Positions 8,885 through 18,410 of a stretch of 64,000 bases of DNA are shown piece by piece. Origin of the DNA: Ectopseudomonas mendocina (lineage in GTDB: Bacteria; Pseudomonadota; Gammaproteobacteria; Pseudomonadales; Pseudomonadaceae); contig NZ_SCFY01000024.1 of NCBI RefSeq assembly GCF_007049795.1, positions 1 through 64,000 of the forward strand. Reading direction: 5' to 3'. Below the pieces are notes generated by a model, which saw nothing but the letters and a program-made list of their open reading frames with translations, ran no database searches and was not told where the DNA came from. The first letter of the stretch is position 1. Each line of letters starts with the position of its first letter. Made by a program: the position numbers and the translations under genes.

Positions 8885-8957
8885 ATCGCGGCTGAAGCCG
8901 CTCCTACGATTCCGACGTGGTAGGAGCGGCTGGGCGGCACTCCGCTTCAGCCGCGAT
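8885..8957. repeat. REP-like palindrome in the puuA-puuB gap
   Basis: The arm ATCGCGGCTGAAGCCGCTCC (8885-8904) pairs with GTAGGAGCGGCT...CTTCAGCCGCGAT (8920-8957), with a 9-nt insertion in the right arm. It is related to the repeat at 3959-4017. A structure between two genes of an operon may reduce puuB expression relative to puuA or stabilise the upstream RNA. Confidence 0.7.
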
Positions 8958-8966
8958 GCTGTTCAG

Positions 8967-10334
8967 TCAGGCGTTGCTCAGGTACCAGCGCCAATCCTGC
9001 TCACCGACTTCACCCATGAACTGGCGATACTCGGCACGCTTGACGGCGAGAAAGACCTTGAGGAATTCGGCACCAAAGGCATCACGCGCCCAGCTGGAGC
9101 GCTCCAGCGCCTGGATCGCCGCCGACCACTGGGTCGGCAGGTACTCCGTGGCCTGGGCATAACCGTTACCTTCGATCGGCGCACCGGGATCGAGGTGGTC
9201 ACGAATGCCACGGTGAATCCCGGCGAGGATCGCCGCCGCCGCCAGATAAGGGTTGGCATCGGCGCCACAGATACGATGCTCGACATGCCGGGTATTGGCG
9301 GGCCCGCCCGGCACGCGCAGGCTGACGGTGCGGTTGTCCACACCCCAGGTCGGCGCCAGCGGCGCATAGCTGTTGGCCTGGAAACGTCGGTAGGAGTTGG
9401 CGTTGGGGCAGAACAGCAGCAGCGAGTCGAGCAGGCTGGCTAGCATGCCGCCCACTGACTCGCGCAGCAGCGGCGTACCTGCCGGATCCTCACTGGCGAA
9501 CAGGTTATTGCCCTGCGCGTCGGCCAGGCTCACATGCATATGCATGCCGGTGCCGGCCAGGTGGTCGAACGGCTTGGCCATGAAGCAGGCCTGCATGCCA
9601 TGACGGTGCGCCACACCCTTGACCAGGCGCTTGTAGCGTACCGCCTGATCCATCGCCGCCAGCACCGGGCCGTGCTCCAGGGTGATCTCCACCTGGCCGG
9701 GGGCGTATTCGGAAATCGCCGTGCGCGCGGGAATGCCCTGCGCCTTGCAGGCGGCATAGAGGTCGCGCAGGAAGGGTTCGATCTGTTCCAGTTCGCGCAG
9801 GCCGTAGACCTGGGTCTGCCGTGGACGGCCACCGTCGGCGTCCAGCGCCGGCTGTGGGCGCCCCTCGGCATCACGCTTCTGGTCGAGCAGATAGAACTCC
9901 AGCTCGCAGGCCATCACCGGGTAATACCCCTCGGCTTCGAGCTGCTCGATCACGCGGATCAGCAACTGACGTGGATCAGCCGGCGTGGCCGGCAGGCCTT
10001 CAGTCGGGTGCATCGACACCTGCACGGCGGCGGTGGGCATCTGCCGCCAGGGCAGGCGAACCAGGCTGCCGGGCAGCGGATAGGCGCGGCAATCGATATC
10101 GCCCACCTCCCAGACCAGGCCGGAGTCCTCGACATCCTCGCCCTGGATGGACAGGCCGAGCATGGTGCTCGGCAGCGGCCGGCCGCTCTGGTACAGCGCC
10201 AGCAATTCCTCGCGGTGCAGCAGCTTGCCGCGCGGCACGCCATTGGCGTCGAGAATGAATAGCTCGATCAGCTCGATATCGGGGTTACTCGCCAGAAAGT
10301 CCTGAGCTTCCTGCACGGAGGCGAAAGTCGTCAT
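8967..10334 (-). CDS. puuA: Glutamine-synthetase-family ligase, gamma-glutamylpolyamine synthetase type
   Basis: A 455-residue member of the GS superfamily. The N-terminal beta-grasp (about 15-110) is followed by the catalytic domain with CELEFYLLD (metal Glu), GMHMHVSL and NRTVSLRVP (nucleotide/glutamate site). Its length and the adjacent PuuB-like oxidase fit the PuuA/SpuI group, which ligates glutamate to putrescine or spermidine using ATP. It lacks the GlnA adenylylation loop motif. It begins the unit puuA-puuB. Polyamine specificity is inferred from context. Confidence 0.82.
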   Translation of the reverse strand: MTTFASVQEAQDFLASNPDIELIELFILDANGVPRGKLLHREELLALYQSGRPLPSTMLGLSIQGEDVEDSGLVWEVGDIDCRAYPLPGSLVRLPWRQMPTAAVQVSMHPTEGLPATPADPRQLLIRVIEQLEAEGYYPVMACELEFYLLDQKRDAEGRPQPALDADGGRPRQTQVYGLRELEQIEPFLRDLYAACKAQGIPARTAISEYAPGQVEITLEHGPVLAAMDQAVRYKRLVKGVAHRHGMQACFMAKPFDHLAGTGMHMHVSLADAQGNNLFASEDPAGTPLLRESVGGMLASLLDSLLLFCPNANSYRRFQANSYAPLAPTWGVDNRTVSLRVPGGPANTRHVEHRICGADANPYLAAAAILAGIHRGIRDHLDPGAPIEGNGYAQATEYLPTQWSAAIQALERSSWARDAFGAEFLKVFLAVKRAEYRQFMGEVGEQDWRWYLSNA

Positions 10335-10455
10335 GTTGCGCTCGCTTGCGCCAGTTCGGCGCTCGGTGTCCGCACGGCCCGTTCGATTCGTGAACAGGTT
10401 GCACAGGCAGACAAGGTGATAGCAGCGGCTGCGGGCATGGCGCAGCCATCGGTAT

Positions 10456-10617
10456 TCAGCGGGCGGGGACGACGTCCGGCGGGCGGGCGTGGCGGCAATG
10501 CCACAGCGCCCAGAAGGCGAGAATGATCGTCAGCAGCGGGTTTAACCGCTCCAACAAGCGCCGCCGCGCGGGAGCGCGGTACAGCGGAACATGGACTTGG
10601 CAGGCCAGGGAGATCAT
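10456..10617 (-). CDS. Possible 53-residue single-pass membrane protein
   Basis: An ATG-initiated frame of 53 codons in the 441-bp gap between the chemoreceptor and puuA. It has a basic segment (RAPARRRLLERLNP) followed by one membrane helix (LLTIILAFWALW) and a Pro/Arg-rich tail. No strong ribosome-binding site is visible. The pattern of positive residues before a clean hydrophobic helix favours a real small protein. The rest of the gap (10335-10455 and 10618-10775) shows nothing I can assign. Confidence 0.4.
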   Translation of the reverse strand: MISLACQVHVPLYRAPARRRLLERLNPLLTIILAFWALWHCRHARPPDVVPAR

Positions 10618-10775
10618 GGTTTGGCAGCGTCGCACAGGGCTTGAGGTGCGTTAAATCGGGTTTTTCATACGCTTGGTTGTGCGCTGACTAAACAATCCGC
10701 CGACTAACCGACGCCACCCAGCAGGGTGCGCCGTGCGCACCGGCCTTCACTGCACGATAGATCGCGGCGCGAGCC

Positions 10776-12347
10776 CTACGGCTCCGGCCGGTAGCCCAGA
10801 CGCAAACCGCCCCAATGCTTGCCCTGCACCATGATCGGCACTGATAAGTCGTGCATCAGCTCGCCGGTATCGCGCATGTAGGTCTGCAGCAGCAGCGCCT
10901 GCTTGTGGCTGCCGCAGCGGATGCCGGTGCGGTCGTTGAACAGGCGCTTGCCGCGGCTGCGGGTCGCGTCCACCGCCGGGTCGCCGCTGGGCGGATGGTT
11001 GAACGCGGTGTTATGGGTCGGCACATAGCCTTCCGGAGTGGTGGAGATGGCGAAAACCAGCCCTTCATGGCGCTTGAGCAAGGGCTCCTGCAACGCCGGC
11101 AGCACCTGATCGGCATACTGATCAAAGCGCGTGCGGTACTTCTGAGGCTGGGTGCCGGCGATCGGCTGGTAACGACGATCGAACAGGTCGTCGAGGCCGA
11201 TGCGACCGGCCTGCAGGTCCTGCTCGAACTGCGCCGCGATGGCAGCGGCGCCTTCACGGGCCAGGTCAAAGGCGCGCTGGTGGTAATCATCCAGGCCCAC
11301 TTCGGCGAGCTGCTCGCTGACCGTCTCGGCCTGGCCGACCAACTGTTCGGCAGCATCGGCCAGTTGCCGCGTCTGCCCTTCGCTGCCCTGCACGTCGTCC
11401 TGCAATTGCAGCGCAGCAGCCGACAGGCTGGCCAGACGCTGGTGGTTGTCCGCCGTGCCTGCGCTGATCTGCGCCACCTGCTGCTCGACTTCCTCGGCCT
11501 GGCCGGCGATGCCGTGCAGGTGGCTGCCGGCCGTCTCGATCTGCTGCGCGGCCTGTTCCAGCTCGACACTCTGGCGCTGGATATGCGCAACCACCGCCGT
11601 GCTCTGCTGGCGAATGTCGGCGATCATCTGGCTGACTTCCTCGGTGGCACTGGCGGTGCGCGCAGCGAGGTTGCGCACCTCGTCGGCGACCACGGCAAAG
11701 CCCCGGCCCATCTCACCGGCGCGCGCGGCCTCGATGGCCGCATTGAGTGCCAGCAGGTTGGTCTGGCTGGCGATGGACTGGATCACCTGGGTGACCTGTT
11801 CGATCTGTTCGGTACGGCTGCCGAGACCGTCGATCAGCTCACGGCTGGCCAGGGTCTGCGCGCTGAGTTGCTGCATGCGTTCGATGGCCTGATTGAGTTC
11901 GGCCTGACCGTTAGCGCTGGCATCACGCACATGTCGAGCCGCACTCAAGGTGTGCTCGGCGCGGGCGGCGCTGTCCTGCTCGGTGTGGGTGATGGCCTCG
12001 GCGGCCTGGCTGACCTGCTGCACCGCCGTCAGTTGCGATTGCAGGCGTCCGGCCAGGTGCTTGACCGCATGGGCCACCTTGGCTGCTGACAGCGCGTTGT
12101 GACAGGTGTGGCGCGACAGCCCGCGGTTGAGCTCGACGAAGTCAGCGCTGGCGACCTGCTCCGTGGCAGGCGAACCGTCGTCGCGGCGCTGCCATGGTCC
12201 CAGCCAGGGCCACAGCGCCAGCAGCAGGAAAGACAACACGCTGACATAGGGCGGTAGCTGCACCTGCTGGTAGACCAGCATCAAAGCAGCCAGCCCCAGG
12301 GCGTGGAGAAGACAGGCAACAGGTGAACGGACAAAGGCAGCTTGCAT
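10776..12347 (-). CDS. Methyl-accepting chemotaxis protein with C-terminal sensor-like domain
   Basis: A 523-residue protein. Two closely spaced N-terminal membrane helices (about 8-27 and 32-51) have almost no periplasmic loop. The signalling domain follows, with the hairpin-tip sequence NAAIEAARAGEMGRGFAVVA and VADEVRNLAART. After about residue 355 comes a 150-residue domain containing TPEGYVPTHNTAFN, IRCGSHKQALLLQT and a C-terminal HWGGLRLGYRPEP, which looks like a cytoplasmic sensory domain. So the receptor probably senses an internal signal. Start: ATG at 12347 with GAGG upstream; a GTG at 12407 behind AAGGAG is a real alternative. Confidence 0.82.
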   Translation of the reverse strand: MQAAFVRSPVACLLHALGLAALMLVYQQVQLPPYVSVLSFLLLALWPWLGPWQRRDDGSPATEQVASADFVELNRGLSRHTCHNALSAAKVAHAVKHLAGRLQSQLTAVQQVSQAAEAITHTEQDSAARAEHTLSAARHVRDASANGQAELNQAIERMQQLSAQTLASRELIDGLGSRTEQIEQVTQVIQSIASQTNLLALNAAIEAARAGEMGRGFAVVADEVRNLAARTASATEEVSQMIADIRQQSTAVVAHIQRQSVELEQAAQQIETAGSHLHGIAGQAEEVEQQVAQISAGTADNHQRLASLSAAALQLQDDVQGSEGQTRQLADAAEQLVGQAETVSEQLAEVGLDDYHQRAFDLAREGAAAIAAQFEQDLQAGRIGLDDLFDRRYQPIAGTQPQKYRTRFDQYADQVLPALQEPLLKRHEGLVFAISTTPEGYVPTHNTAFNHPPSGDPAVDATRSRGKRLFNDRTGIRCGSHKQALLLQTYMRDTGELMHDLSVPIMVQGKHWGGLRLGYRPEP

Positions 12348-12711
12348 GACCGACCTCAGAGTTCTTGTTCTGGTGCGCGGCGAGGCGCTGTAGGCGGACG
12401 GGGTCACGGCGGGTTCTCTCCTTGAATATCCCACGCAACCTGGGCAGCAGGCTACGTGTACGACAGGCCCGACGGAAAATCAGCGTATGCAGACCGGGCA
12501 CCATGACCGGGATTCGAGCAGCTTGGAAGCACCAGCACCATAAAACTTTGGTAGCACACTGCCATGAATTTAGACGGTCAGGCCCGTGGTAGGCTGATCG
12601 AGCACGCCGCCAGCGCAACCTTTGCCAGGTGTCCATCCACTGTATCGACGCCTAACCGTGCGACATTAGCGAACGGCGGCAAGAGCACTGCGCCTCGGCT
12701 TCCATGGCCGG
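12348..12711. other. Intergenic stretch with no assigned gene
   Basis: This 364-bp gap lies upstream of the chemoreceptor (minus) and downstream of the FAD oxidoreductase (minus). The part next to 12347 holds the alternative GTG start of the chemoreceptor and its AAGGAG. I see no convincing gene or RNA element in the rest. Confidence 0.5.
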
Positions 12712-13788
12712 CTACCCCACCATGCGATGGCGTTTCACGAAACGCCGGTCCAGCCAGTCCTTGCAATGACCGTACAGCTGCCCGCCTGCACTCCAGTCGT
12801 GCCACCCGAGCAGCGCCCCGCCGTCGCCAGCGGCGAGCAGAGCCAGGCTCTGCCACTGCGCGCGATATGGACGCAGCGGGCGCCCCTGAAGCGCGGCCTG
12901 CAAATTGAAGCTCAGTACCGGTGCCTGGCGCACCGCGAAACGGCCGCTGCGGCGCATACCATCGAGGCTGGCGCTATCGCCGACGGCGAATATCTGCGCG
13001 TGGGACTCGCACTGCAGGGTCGGACGAATGGCGATGAAGCCGGCGGCGTCGCTGGCCAGCTGGCTCGCCGTCAGCCATGGCCATGGGCGTGCACCACTGG
13101 CCAGCAACAGGCGCCGTCCACGCCACACCGGTTCATCGCCGCTGAGCAGCCAGTCGTCTTCGATGCGGCCGATTGGGCAGTGCTCGCGCACCTGCACGCC
13201 ACGCTGACGCAGATGCCCCAACGCGCGCAGGCGCAGCCCGGGGGCCAGTCCGTCGAGCAACGATCCGCCACAGAACAGCGCCAGCGCCGGCACCTTGTCG
13301 GCCAGGGCCAGGGCCAGTTCCACCCCACCAGCGCCACCACCAAGAATCGCCATGCGGCGTGGCTCGGCCTGCCACTGCTGCCAGCCTTCGAGCAGCCGCT
13401 CGATGGGCCTGGCAGCCAGCACCTGCATGCCATCGCCCTGCTGCGGAGGTATGGCCATACCGGCACCGACGTTGAGCGACAACCACTCGCTCTGCAGGCT
13501 ACGGCCATCGCCGAGTTGCAGGATGCGCGCATCGGCATCGAGCGCAGCGATCTCGCCCTCGATCAGGTCTACCTTGGCCGCGCGGCACAGTGGCTGCAGC
13601 TCCACGCGGCAATCTGCCGGGCTGAAACGGCCACTGATCAGCCCCGGCAGCATGCCGGCGTACCAGGCTTCCGGGCCCGGGCTGAGCAAGGCGATACGGC
13701 CTGGCGGGCGCTCCACCAACGCCCAGCGGCGCAACACACCAAGGTGGGCATGGCCGGCCCCGGCCAGAATCAGGTCGTACTGGGTCAT
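12712..13788 (-). CDS. FAD-dependent oxidoreductase, NDH-2/SelD-associated type
   Basis: A 358-residue protein. The N-terminal fold YDLILAGAGHAHLGVLRR and EAWYAGMLPGLISG match the family often fused to or found beside SelD and otherwise related to NADH dehydrogenase type 2. A second dinucleotide-binding motif (MAILGGGAGGVELALALA, about residues 145-162) and IFAVGDSAS near the C terminus complete the two-domain flavoprotein. It ends with KDWLDRRFVKRH. The electron acceptor and substrate are unknown. A short frame lies three bases upstream in the same direction. Confidence 0.78.
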   Translation of the reverse strand: MTQYDLILAGAGHAHLGVLRRWALVERPPGRIALLSPGPEAWYAGMLPGLISGRFSPADCRVELQPLCRAAKVDLIEGEIAALDADARILQLGDGRSLQSEWLSLNVGAGMAIPPQQGDGMQVLAARPIERLLEGWQQWQAEPRRMAILGGGAGGVELALALADKVPALALFCGGSLLDGLAPGLRLRALGHLRQRGVQVREHCPIGRIEDDWLLSGDEPVWRGRRLLLASGARPWPWLTASQLASDAAGFIAIRPTLQCESHAQIFAVGDSASLDGMRRSGRFAVRQAPVLSFNLQAALQGRPLRPYRAQWQSLALLAAGDGGALLGWHDWSAGGQLYGHCKDWLDRRFVKRHRMVG

Positions 13789-13791
13789 GCG

Positions 13792-13938
13792 TTAATTGCA
13801 TCCGTCGCGGAACTGGCTCGGCACTTGGCCGGCACAGCGTTTGAAAGCTCGATAGTCCAATTCATGCTCGTGCAGCAGGGCAGACCATTCTGCGGGCTCT
13901 GACGCCTGCCACGACACAGCAAAGTCACACTCGGGCAA
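13792..13938 (-). CDS. Possible small protein upstream of the FAD oxidoreductase
   Basis: A minus-strand frame ending three bases before the oxidoreductase ATG encodes, from the TTG at 13938, 48 residues including CDFAVSWQASEPAEWSALLH and a C terminus QVPSQFRDGCN. A GTG at 13917 would give 41 residues. There is no ATG start and no clear ribosome-binding site. The composition looks protein-like, and tight spacing suggests coupling to the downstream gene. It could also be the remnant of a longer gene. Confidence 0.4.
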   Translation of the reverse strand: MPECDFAVSWQASEPAEWSALLHEHELDYRAFKRCAGQVPSQFRDGCN

Positions 13939-14156
13939 ACAGAGTGTCGTTACACCTGCGTAACCGCAACCGTTGACCGCAAGAAACTTGTGACGTGCTG
14001 TAAGTCGTCATTCGTCGCGCGATCCAGACGGATGAGACTCGCAGCGCAATCATCACGCCAGTAGTCGGCTAGAATCCACATGCGCCCGACCGCTCCTCAG
14101 ACAGAACAGCGTCCATCGGACTTCGGCGCCCTCGTAGTAGCCATGAGGCGCCCTGG

Positions 14157-17036
14157 ATGCTCCGCCCGTTTCGCTCACTGCTATTGCTGCTCTGCCTGGC
14201 CTGCGTCATACCGGCCTGGGCGGATAGCGCGCTGCCGTTGCTCAAGCTCAGTGCCGCCGATCTGGTATCGCCGGTGAGCATCGAGCGCAGTGTGCTGCTG
14301 GAAGACCCCAGCGGCCATTTAACCGCCAGCGAAGTATTGCAGCGCATAGGCGAGGAAGGCCAAGAGGTGCACGGCACTGCGCGCATCGGCTACACCCGCA
14401 GCGCCTGGTGGCTCGCCGTGCAGCTGCAGACACCGCCGGCAGAACGCTTGCAACTGATCATTGGCCAGACCTTCCTCGATGACCTGGAGATCTGGCTGTT
14501 CGACGGCGACACGCCGCTCGGCCCGCTGTACAGCGGCGCACAACGTCCATTCGCCCAGCGTGGCGAGCCCTATCCCCAGTTCCTGCTCAACCTGCCACGT
14601 CTGGGCGAAGGCCCTCACAGCCTGCTGCTGCGTGTGGAGAGTCATTCGGCGATCAACCTGCCGCTGCAGGTAGTCGGTGCCGCGCAGGGCCAACAACTGA
14701 TCGCCTACAGCTGGCTGCAGAGCGGCCTGCTGATCGGTGCACTGCTCGCCCTGGCGCTGTTCTATCTGGTCAAGTACAGCACCCTGCGCGAAGCGCAGCT
14801 GGCCTATTTCAGCCTTACCGCGTTGTGCGTGGCCCTATACAACACCAGCCTGTACAACCTGGCCGGCCTGCTCTGGCCACAGTGGTCGCTGCTGCCCAAG
14901 TTGCTGATCAACCTGCCCACCGCCGGGATGATGATCTTCAGCTCGCTATTCATCGCCAGCGCCCTGGGCCTGCACCTGGGCCGTTTGCGTTGGCTACGCG
15001 ATGCCGTGTTCGGTGCCACCTTGCTGGTCTGCGTTGGCGGCGTCTTCGTCGACCACCCCCACGCCTATCAGACCCTCAACCTGCTGACCCTGGCCACCGG
15101 GCTGTACCAACTGCTGCTGATGGTGCTTGGCGTCCATCAGCGCCGCCCCTACGCGCCCGGCTACCTGGTGTGCTGGAGCGCGGCGCTGGTGCTGATGCTG
15201 CTGGTGCCGCTGAGCCGCGCCGGGCTGATTCCGCTACCTGCTGGCTTCTATGCGCTGTATGCCTACCTGCCGGGGCTGAGCATGCTGCTGTTTGGCGCCC
15301 TGCTCGACAAGCAGCTGGAACGCGTACGCCGCGTGCTGCTGAGCAGCCAGGAGCAGGCCATCGATAATCTGGAGCAGTACCAGGCGCTCTTTCGCCACAG
15401 CGGCGAAGGCATCTTCCGCTGCCATCGCGACGGCCAGTTGCTGGAAGCCAACCCAAGCCTGGCGCGTCTGCTTGGCAGCGAGACCCTGCCGGACGATCTC
15501 AGCCAGCTGTCCCTGCAGAGCCTGGTAGGGGAAACCCAGTGGCGCTGGCTGCTGCTGCAACTCGACGTGCAGGCCGGCGCGGTCAGTTGCGAATGCCAGC
15601 TGTACGACCTCGAGCAGCGCCCCCGCTGGGTCTACCTGTCGCTGCACCTGCGCCCGCATCAGGAGTCCATCGAAGGCATCGTGGTCGACCTCAGCGAGCG
15701 CCGAGCGCTGGAAGAACGCCTGCAACAGCTGGCCGCCCACGATGCCCTGACCGGCCTGCTGAATCGTCGCGAGCTGGAAAGACTGCTTTCGGAAACCCTC
15801 AGCGGCGCAGCCAAACGGCGCTTCAGCCATCTGTTGCTGCTGGGGCTGGATCGCTTCAAGCAGGTCAACGACCTGTTCGGCCACTCTGCCGGCGACCAAC
15901 TGCTGAAACAGCTGGCCAGCCAATTGCTGCATCAGCTACCGCGCCATGCCGAGCTAGCCCGCGTCGGCGGCGACGAGTTCGCCATTCTCCTTCGTGAAGT
16001 CGATGACGAAGCTGCGCTGAGCCAGGCCGAGCAGTTGCGCCGCGCCGTCGAGCAGTTCGTCTTCACCTGGCAGGGACGACCCTTCCGCCTGTACGCCAGC
16101 ATCGGCATGCTCGCCCTCAGCTCCGGCGTGCGCGACTGGGAAACCGCGCTGAACTGGGCCAGCAGCGCCAGCCAATTGGCCAAGCATCAGGGCCGCAACC
16201 GTGTGCAGCAGTTCAACCCGGCCGATGGCGCCCTGCTTGAGCATCAACGCCAGCTGCAGTGGATCACCCGCCTGCGCGAGGCCACCGAGCGCGGTCATTT
16301 CGAGCTGTTCTTCCAACCGGTCCAGGCGCTGCAGAACGTGGCCAGCGGCCTGCACTATGAAGTGCTGCTGCGTTACCGCGACCCTCAGAGCGGCGAGTGG
16401 ATCAGCCCGGCGCAATTTCTCGACGCGGCGGCGCGCTACGATTTTCTCGGCGCCATCGACCGCTGGGTCGTCCAGCACTTGTGCGCCTGGCTGGCCGCCA
16501 ACCCACGTCACCTGGCGCAACTGGCTCAGGTCAACGTCAACCTCAGCGCCAGCTCGCTGCTCGACTGCACCTTCCACCGCCTGCTGCAGGACGAACTGCA
16601 GCACCACGGGTTACCGCCCGGCAAACTGTGTATCGAGGTGACGGAAATGGTCGCCCTGGGTGAGCTGGGCGTCTCCGCGCAGTGGATCGAGGGGCTACGC
16701 AGCAAGGGGCTGAAAGTCGCCCTGGATGACTTTGGCAGCGGCTTCGCCTCCTACGCTTATCTGCGTCACTTGCCGCTGGATATTCTCAAGATCGACGGCA
16801 GCTTCATCAGTGGCATCGAGAACGACCCGATCAACCAGGCCATGGTCGGCTCCATGCGCCAGATCGCCGGACAACTGGGGCTGCTCACCGTCGCCGAGTT
16901 CGTCGAAACCCAAGCCAGCCTGGACTGCCTGCGCCGCCTGGGTATCGACTACGCTCAGGGTTACTTCGTTGGTCGCCCGCAGCCCTTGCGGCAACTGGCC
17001 GACGATGCGCGTCGCCACGGCACTCAGGAAGCCTGA
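14157..17036 (+). CDS. Membrane 7TMR-DISM sensor with PAS, GGDEF and EAL domains
   Basis: A 959-residue protein for cyclic-di-GMP turnover. In order: signal peptide (1-22), DISMED2-like periplasmic domain (about 25-160), seven membrane helices (about 180-385), a PAS domain (about 400-515), GGDEF (about 525-685, intact GGDEF in ARVGGDEFAILL) and EAL (about 700-950). The EAL signature is EVL, and the other catalytic residues are present (NVNLS, EVTE, DDFGSG, LKIDGSF, QGYFVG). No RxxD inhibitory site precedes GGDEF at the usual spacing. Both activities are possible. Its 3' end overlaps that of the convergent REC-HDOD gene by 13 bp. Confidence 0.88.
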   Translation: MLRPFRSLLLLLCLACVIPAWADSALPLLKLSAADLVSPVSIERSVLLEDPSGHLTASEVLQRIGEEGQEVHGTARIGYTRSAWWLAVQLQTPPAERLQLIIGQTFLDDLEIWLFDGDTPLGPLYSGAQRPFAQRGEPYPQFLLNLPRLGEGPHSLLLRVESHSAINLPLQVVGAAQGQQLIAYSWLQSGLLIGALLALALFYLVKYSTLREAQLAYFSLTALCVALYNTSLYNLAGLLWPQWSLLPKLLINLPTAGMMIFSSLFIASALGLHLGRLRWLRDAVFGATLLVCVGGVFVDHPHAYQTLNLLTLATGLYQLLLMVLGVHQRRPYAPGYLVCWSAALVLMLLVPLSRAGLIPLPAGFYALYAYLPGLSMLLFGALLDKQLERVRRVLLSSQEQAIDNLEQYQALFRHSGEGIFRCHRDGQLLEANPSLARLLGSETLPDDLSQLSLQSLVGETQWRWLLLQLDVQAGAVSCECQLYDLEQRPRWVYLSLHLRPHQESIEGIVVDLSERRALEERLQQLAAHDALTGLLNRRELERLLSETLSGAAKRRFSHLLLLGLDRFKQVNDLFGHSAGDQLLKQLASQLLHQLPRHAELARVGGDEFAILLREVDDEAALSQAEQLRRAVEQFVFTWQGRPFRLYASIGMLALSSGVRDWETALNWASSASQLAKHQGRNRVQQFNPADGALLEHQRQLQWITRLREATERGHFELFFQPVQALQNVASGLHYEVLLRYRDPQSGEWISPAQFLDAAARYDFLGAIDRWVVQHLCAWLAANPRHLAQLAQVNVNLSASSLLDCTFHRLLQDELQHHGLPPGKLCIEVTEMVALGELGVSAQWIEGLRSKGLKVALDDFGSGFASYAYLRHLPLDILKIDGSFISGIENDPINQAMVGSMRQIAGQLGLLTVAEFVETQASLDCLRRLGIDYAQGYFVGRPQPLRQLADDARRHGTQEA

Positions 17037-18238
17037 TAGAGGGCCGCCGGCAGGCGCTCGAGCAGCGCAGGGTCCAATCGCAACATGCGCACGCAACGCG
17101 CCTCGACCAGGCTTTTAGGGGCTTCGTTGGCCGGCAGCGCCAGCAGCAAGCCGCTGAGGTTGAGCACCAGTGCCTCACGCGAGAACACGCCACTGCCCAG
17201 GCCGTAGAACGCCGCGATCAACTCGCGCAGACCGAAGGGCAGACGCCAGCGGATACGCAAGGCCGAGCCGAAGCTCGCCGAGCGGCGCGGCATCGCATCG
17301 GCGATCTGCTCATCGCTCAACTCACCGCCAGCTTCCTGCCAGTCCTGCAGGCTGCGCAGCAGCGCCAGCTCCCCCAGGTTGTGCAGCAGGCCAGCGGTGT
17401 AACACAACTCCGCATCCAGCTTCAGCTCCAACGCCAGCCAGCGCGCCAGCTCGGCACTGCGCCGCGCCTGTTGCCAGGTGTGGCTGGCCAGCTCGGCCAG
17501 GCGCGGGTCACGCAACTGGGCGTTGCGCTGCACCGCCAGACCGAGCACCAGGTTCAGCGTGCGCGCCACGCCCAAACGATGCAGTGCCTGGGCCAGGGTA
17601 TGACAAGGCACGCCCTGATGCTGCGCGGCGCTACTGGCAGCGGCGATCAGCAACGCGGTGATCTGCGGGTCACTGCCGAACACGGCCTCCAGCTCGCCAA
17701 GGTCCTGCTCGCCGGTCTGCAACCCCTGACTCACGGCATTGCGCACATCGCTGAGCAACGGCGCACCCTGCCCCTCTTCGCGCACAGTATCGAGAAAGTC
17801 GCGCAGGTCGCTGACCAGCAGCGGCTGATGCACCACTACCGCTGCCGCTGGCGAGGGCAACAATGCCAGCAGACGCTGACGCAGGCTTTCAGCATTGAAG
17901 GGTTTGCCCAGGTAAGCACTGGGCGCCAGCGGCCTTGCGGCCCGCACGCTGCTGGCATCCAGGCGGCCGCTGATCAGTACGAACGGCAGCACCGGTGTAC
18001 GTGGATGCCGACGCAGTTGTCGCAGCAACTCCAGACCATCGAGCCCCGGCAGCTCGCCATCAGCGATCACCAGATCAGGCAGGCGACGTTTGCAGCGCGC
18101 CAGTGCTGCCTGGCCATCGCTGAACTGCAGCACGTGGGCATCACTGCACACGTCGAGCACCAACTGCTGCAACAGGTTGGACGTCCAGGGGTCAGCCTCG
18201 GCGATCAGAACTTCCACACGGTGAGCTGAAGCGGTCAT
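17024..18238 (-). CDS. Response regulator with HDOD output domain
   Basis: A 404-residue protein. The receiver domain (about 7-125) has acidic residues at the start (IAEADP), a phospho-acceptor Asp in LVIADGELPG and a Lys in YLGKPFN. An HDOD domain (about 190-395) follows, with the degenerate HD region HNLGELALLRSLQDW. HDOD proteins are signalling scaffolds without known phosphatase activity. The gene converges on the GGDEF-EAL gene, suggesting a shared signalling theme. Start MTASAH at 18238; the frame continues upstream to 18316 without a better start. Confidence 0.83.
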   Translation of the reverse strand: MTASAHRVEVLIAEADPWTSNLLQQLVLDVCSDAHVLQFSDGQAALARCKRRLPDLVIADGELPGLDGLELLRQLRRHPRTPVLPFVLISGRLDASSVRAARPLAPSAYLGKPFNAESLRQRLLALLPSPAAAVVVHQPLLVSDLRDFLDTVREEGQGAPLLSDVRNAVSQGLQTGEQDLGELEAVFGSDPQITALLIAAASSAAQHQGVPCHTLAQALHRLGVARTLNLVLGLAVQRNAQLRDPRLAELASHTWQQARRSAELARWLALELKLDAELCYTAGLLHNLGELALLRSLQDWQEAGGELSDEQIADAMPRRSASFGSALRIRWRLPFGLRELIAAFYGLGSGVFSREALVLNLSGLLLALPANEAPKSLVEARCVRMLRLDPALLERLPAALYQAS

Positions 18239-18410
18239 GCGAGCCTCTGGACGATAGCGAAGGGGGAGCGCTTGCGCCGGCACTCCGTGCAAACCTGAGA
18301 AAGAGGTCAGCTCCATGGTAGCGGCGCAGTCTAAACCGCGGCTTTACGCGAAGTCAGCCAGCATTGGCAGACTGCCCTGAAAATTGCCCAACGACAAAAA
18401 CCTCAGGCAT

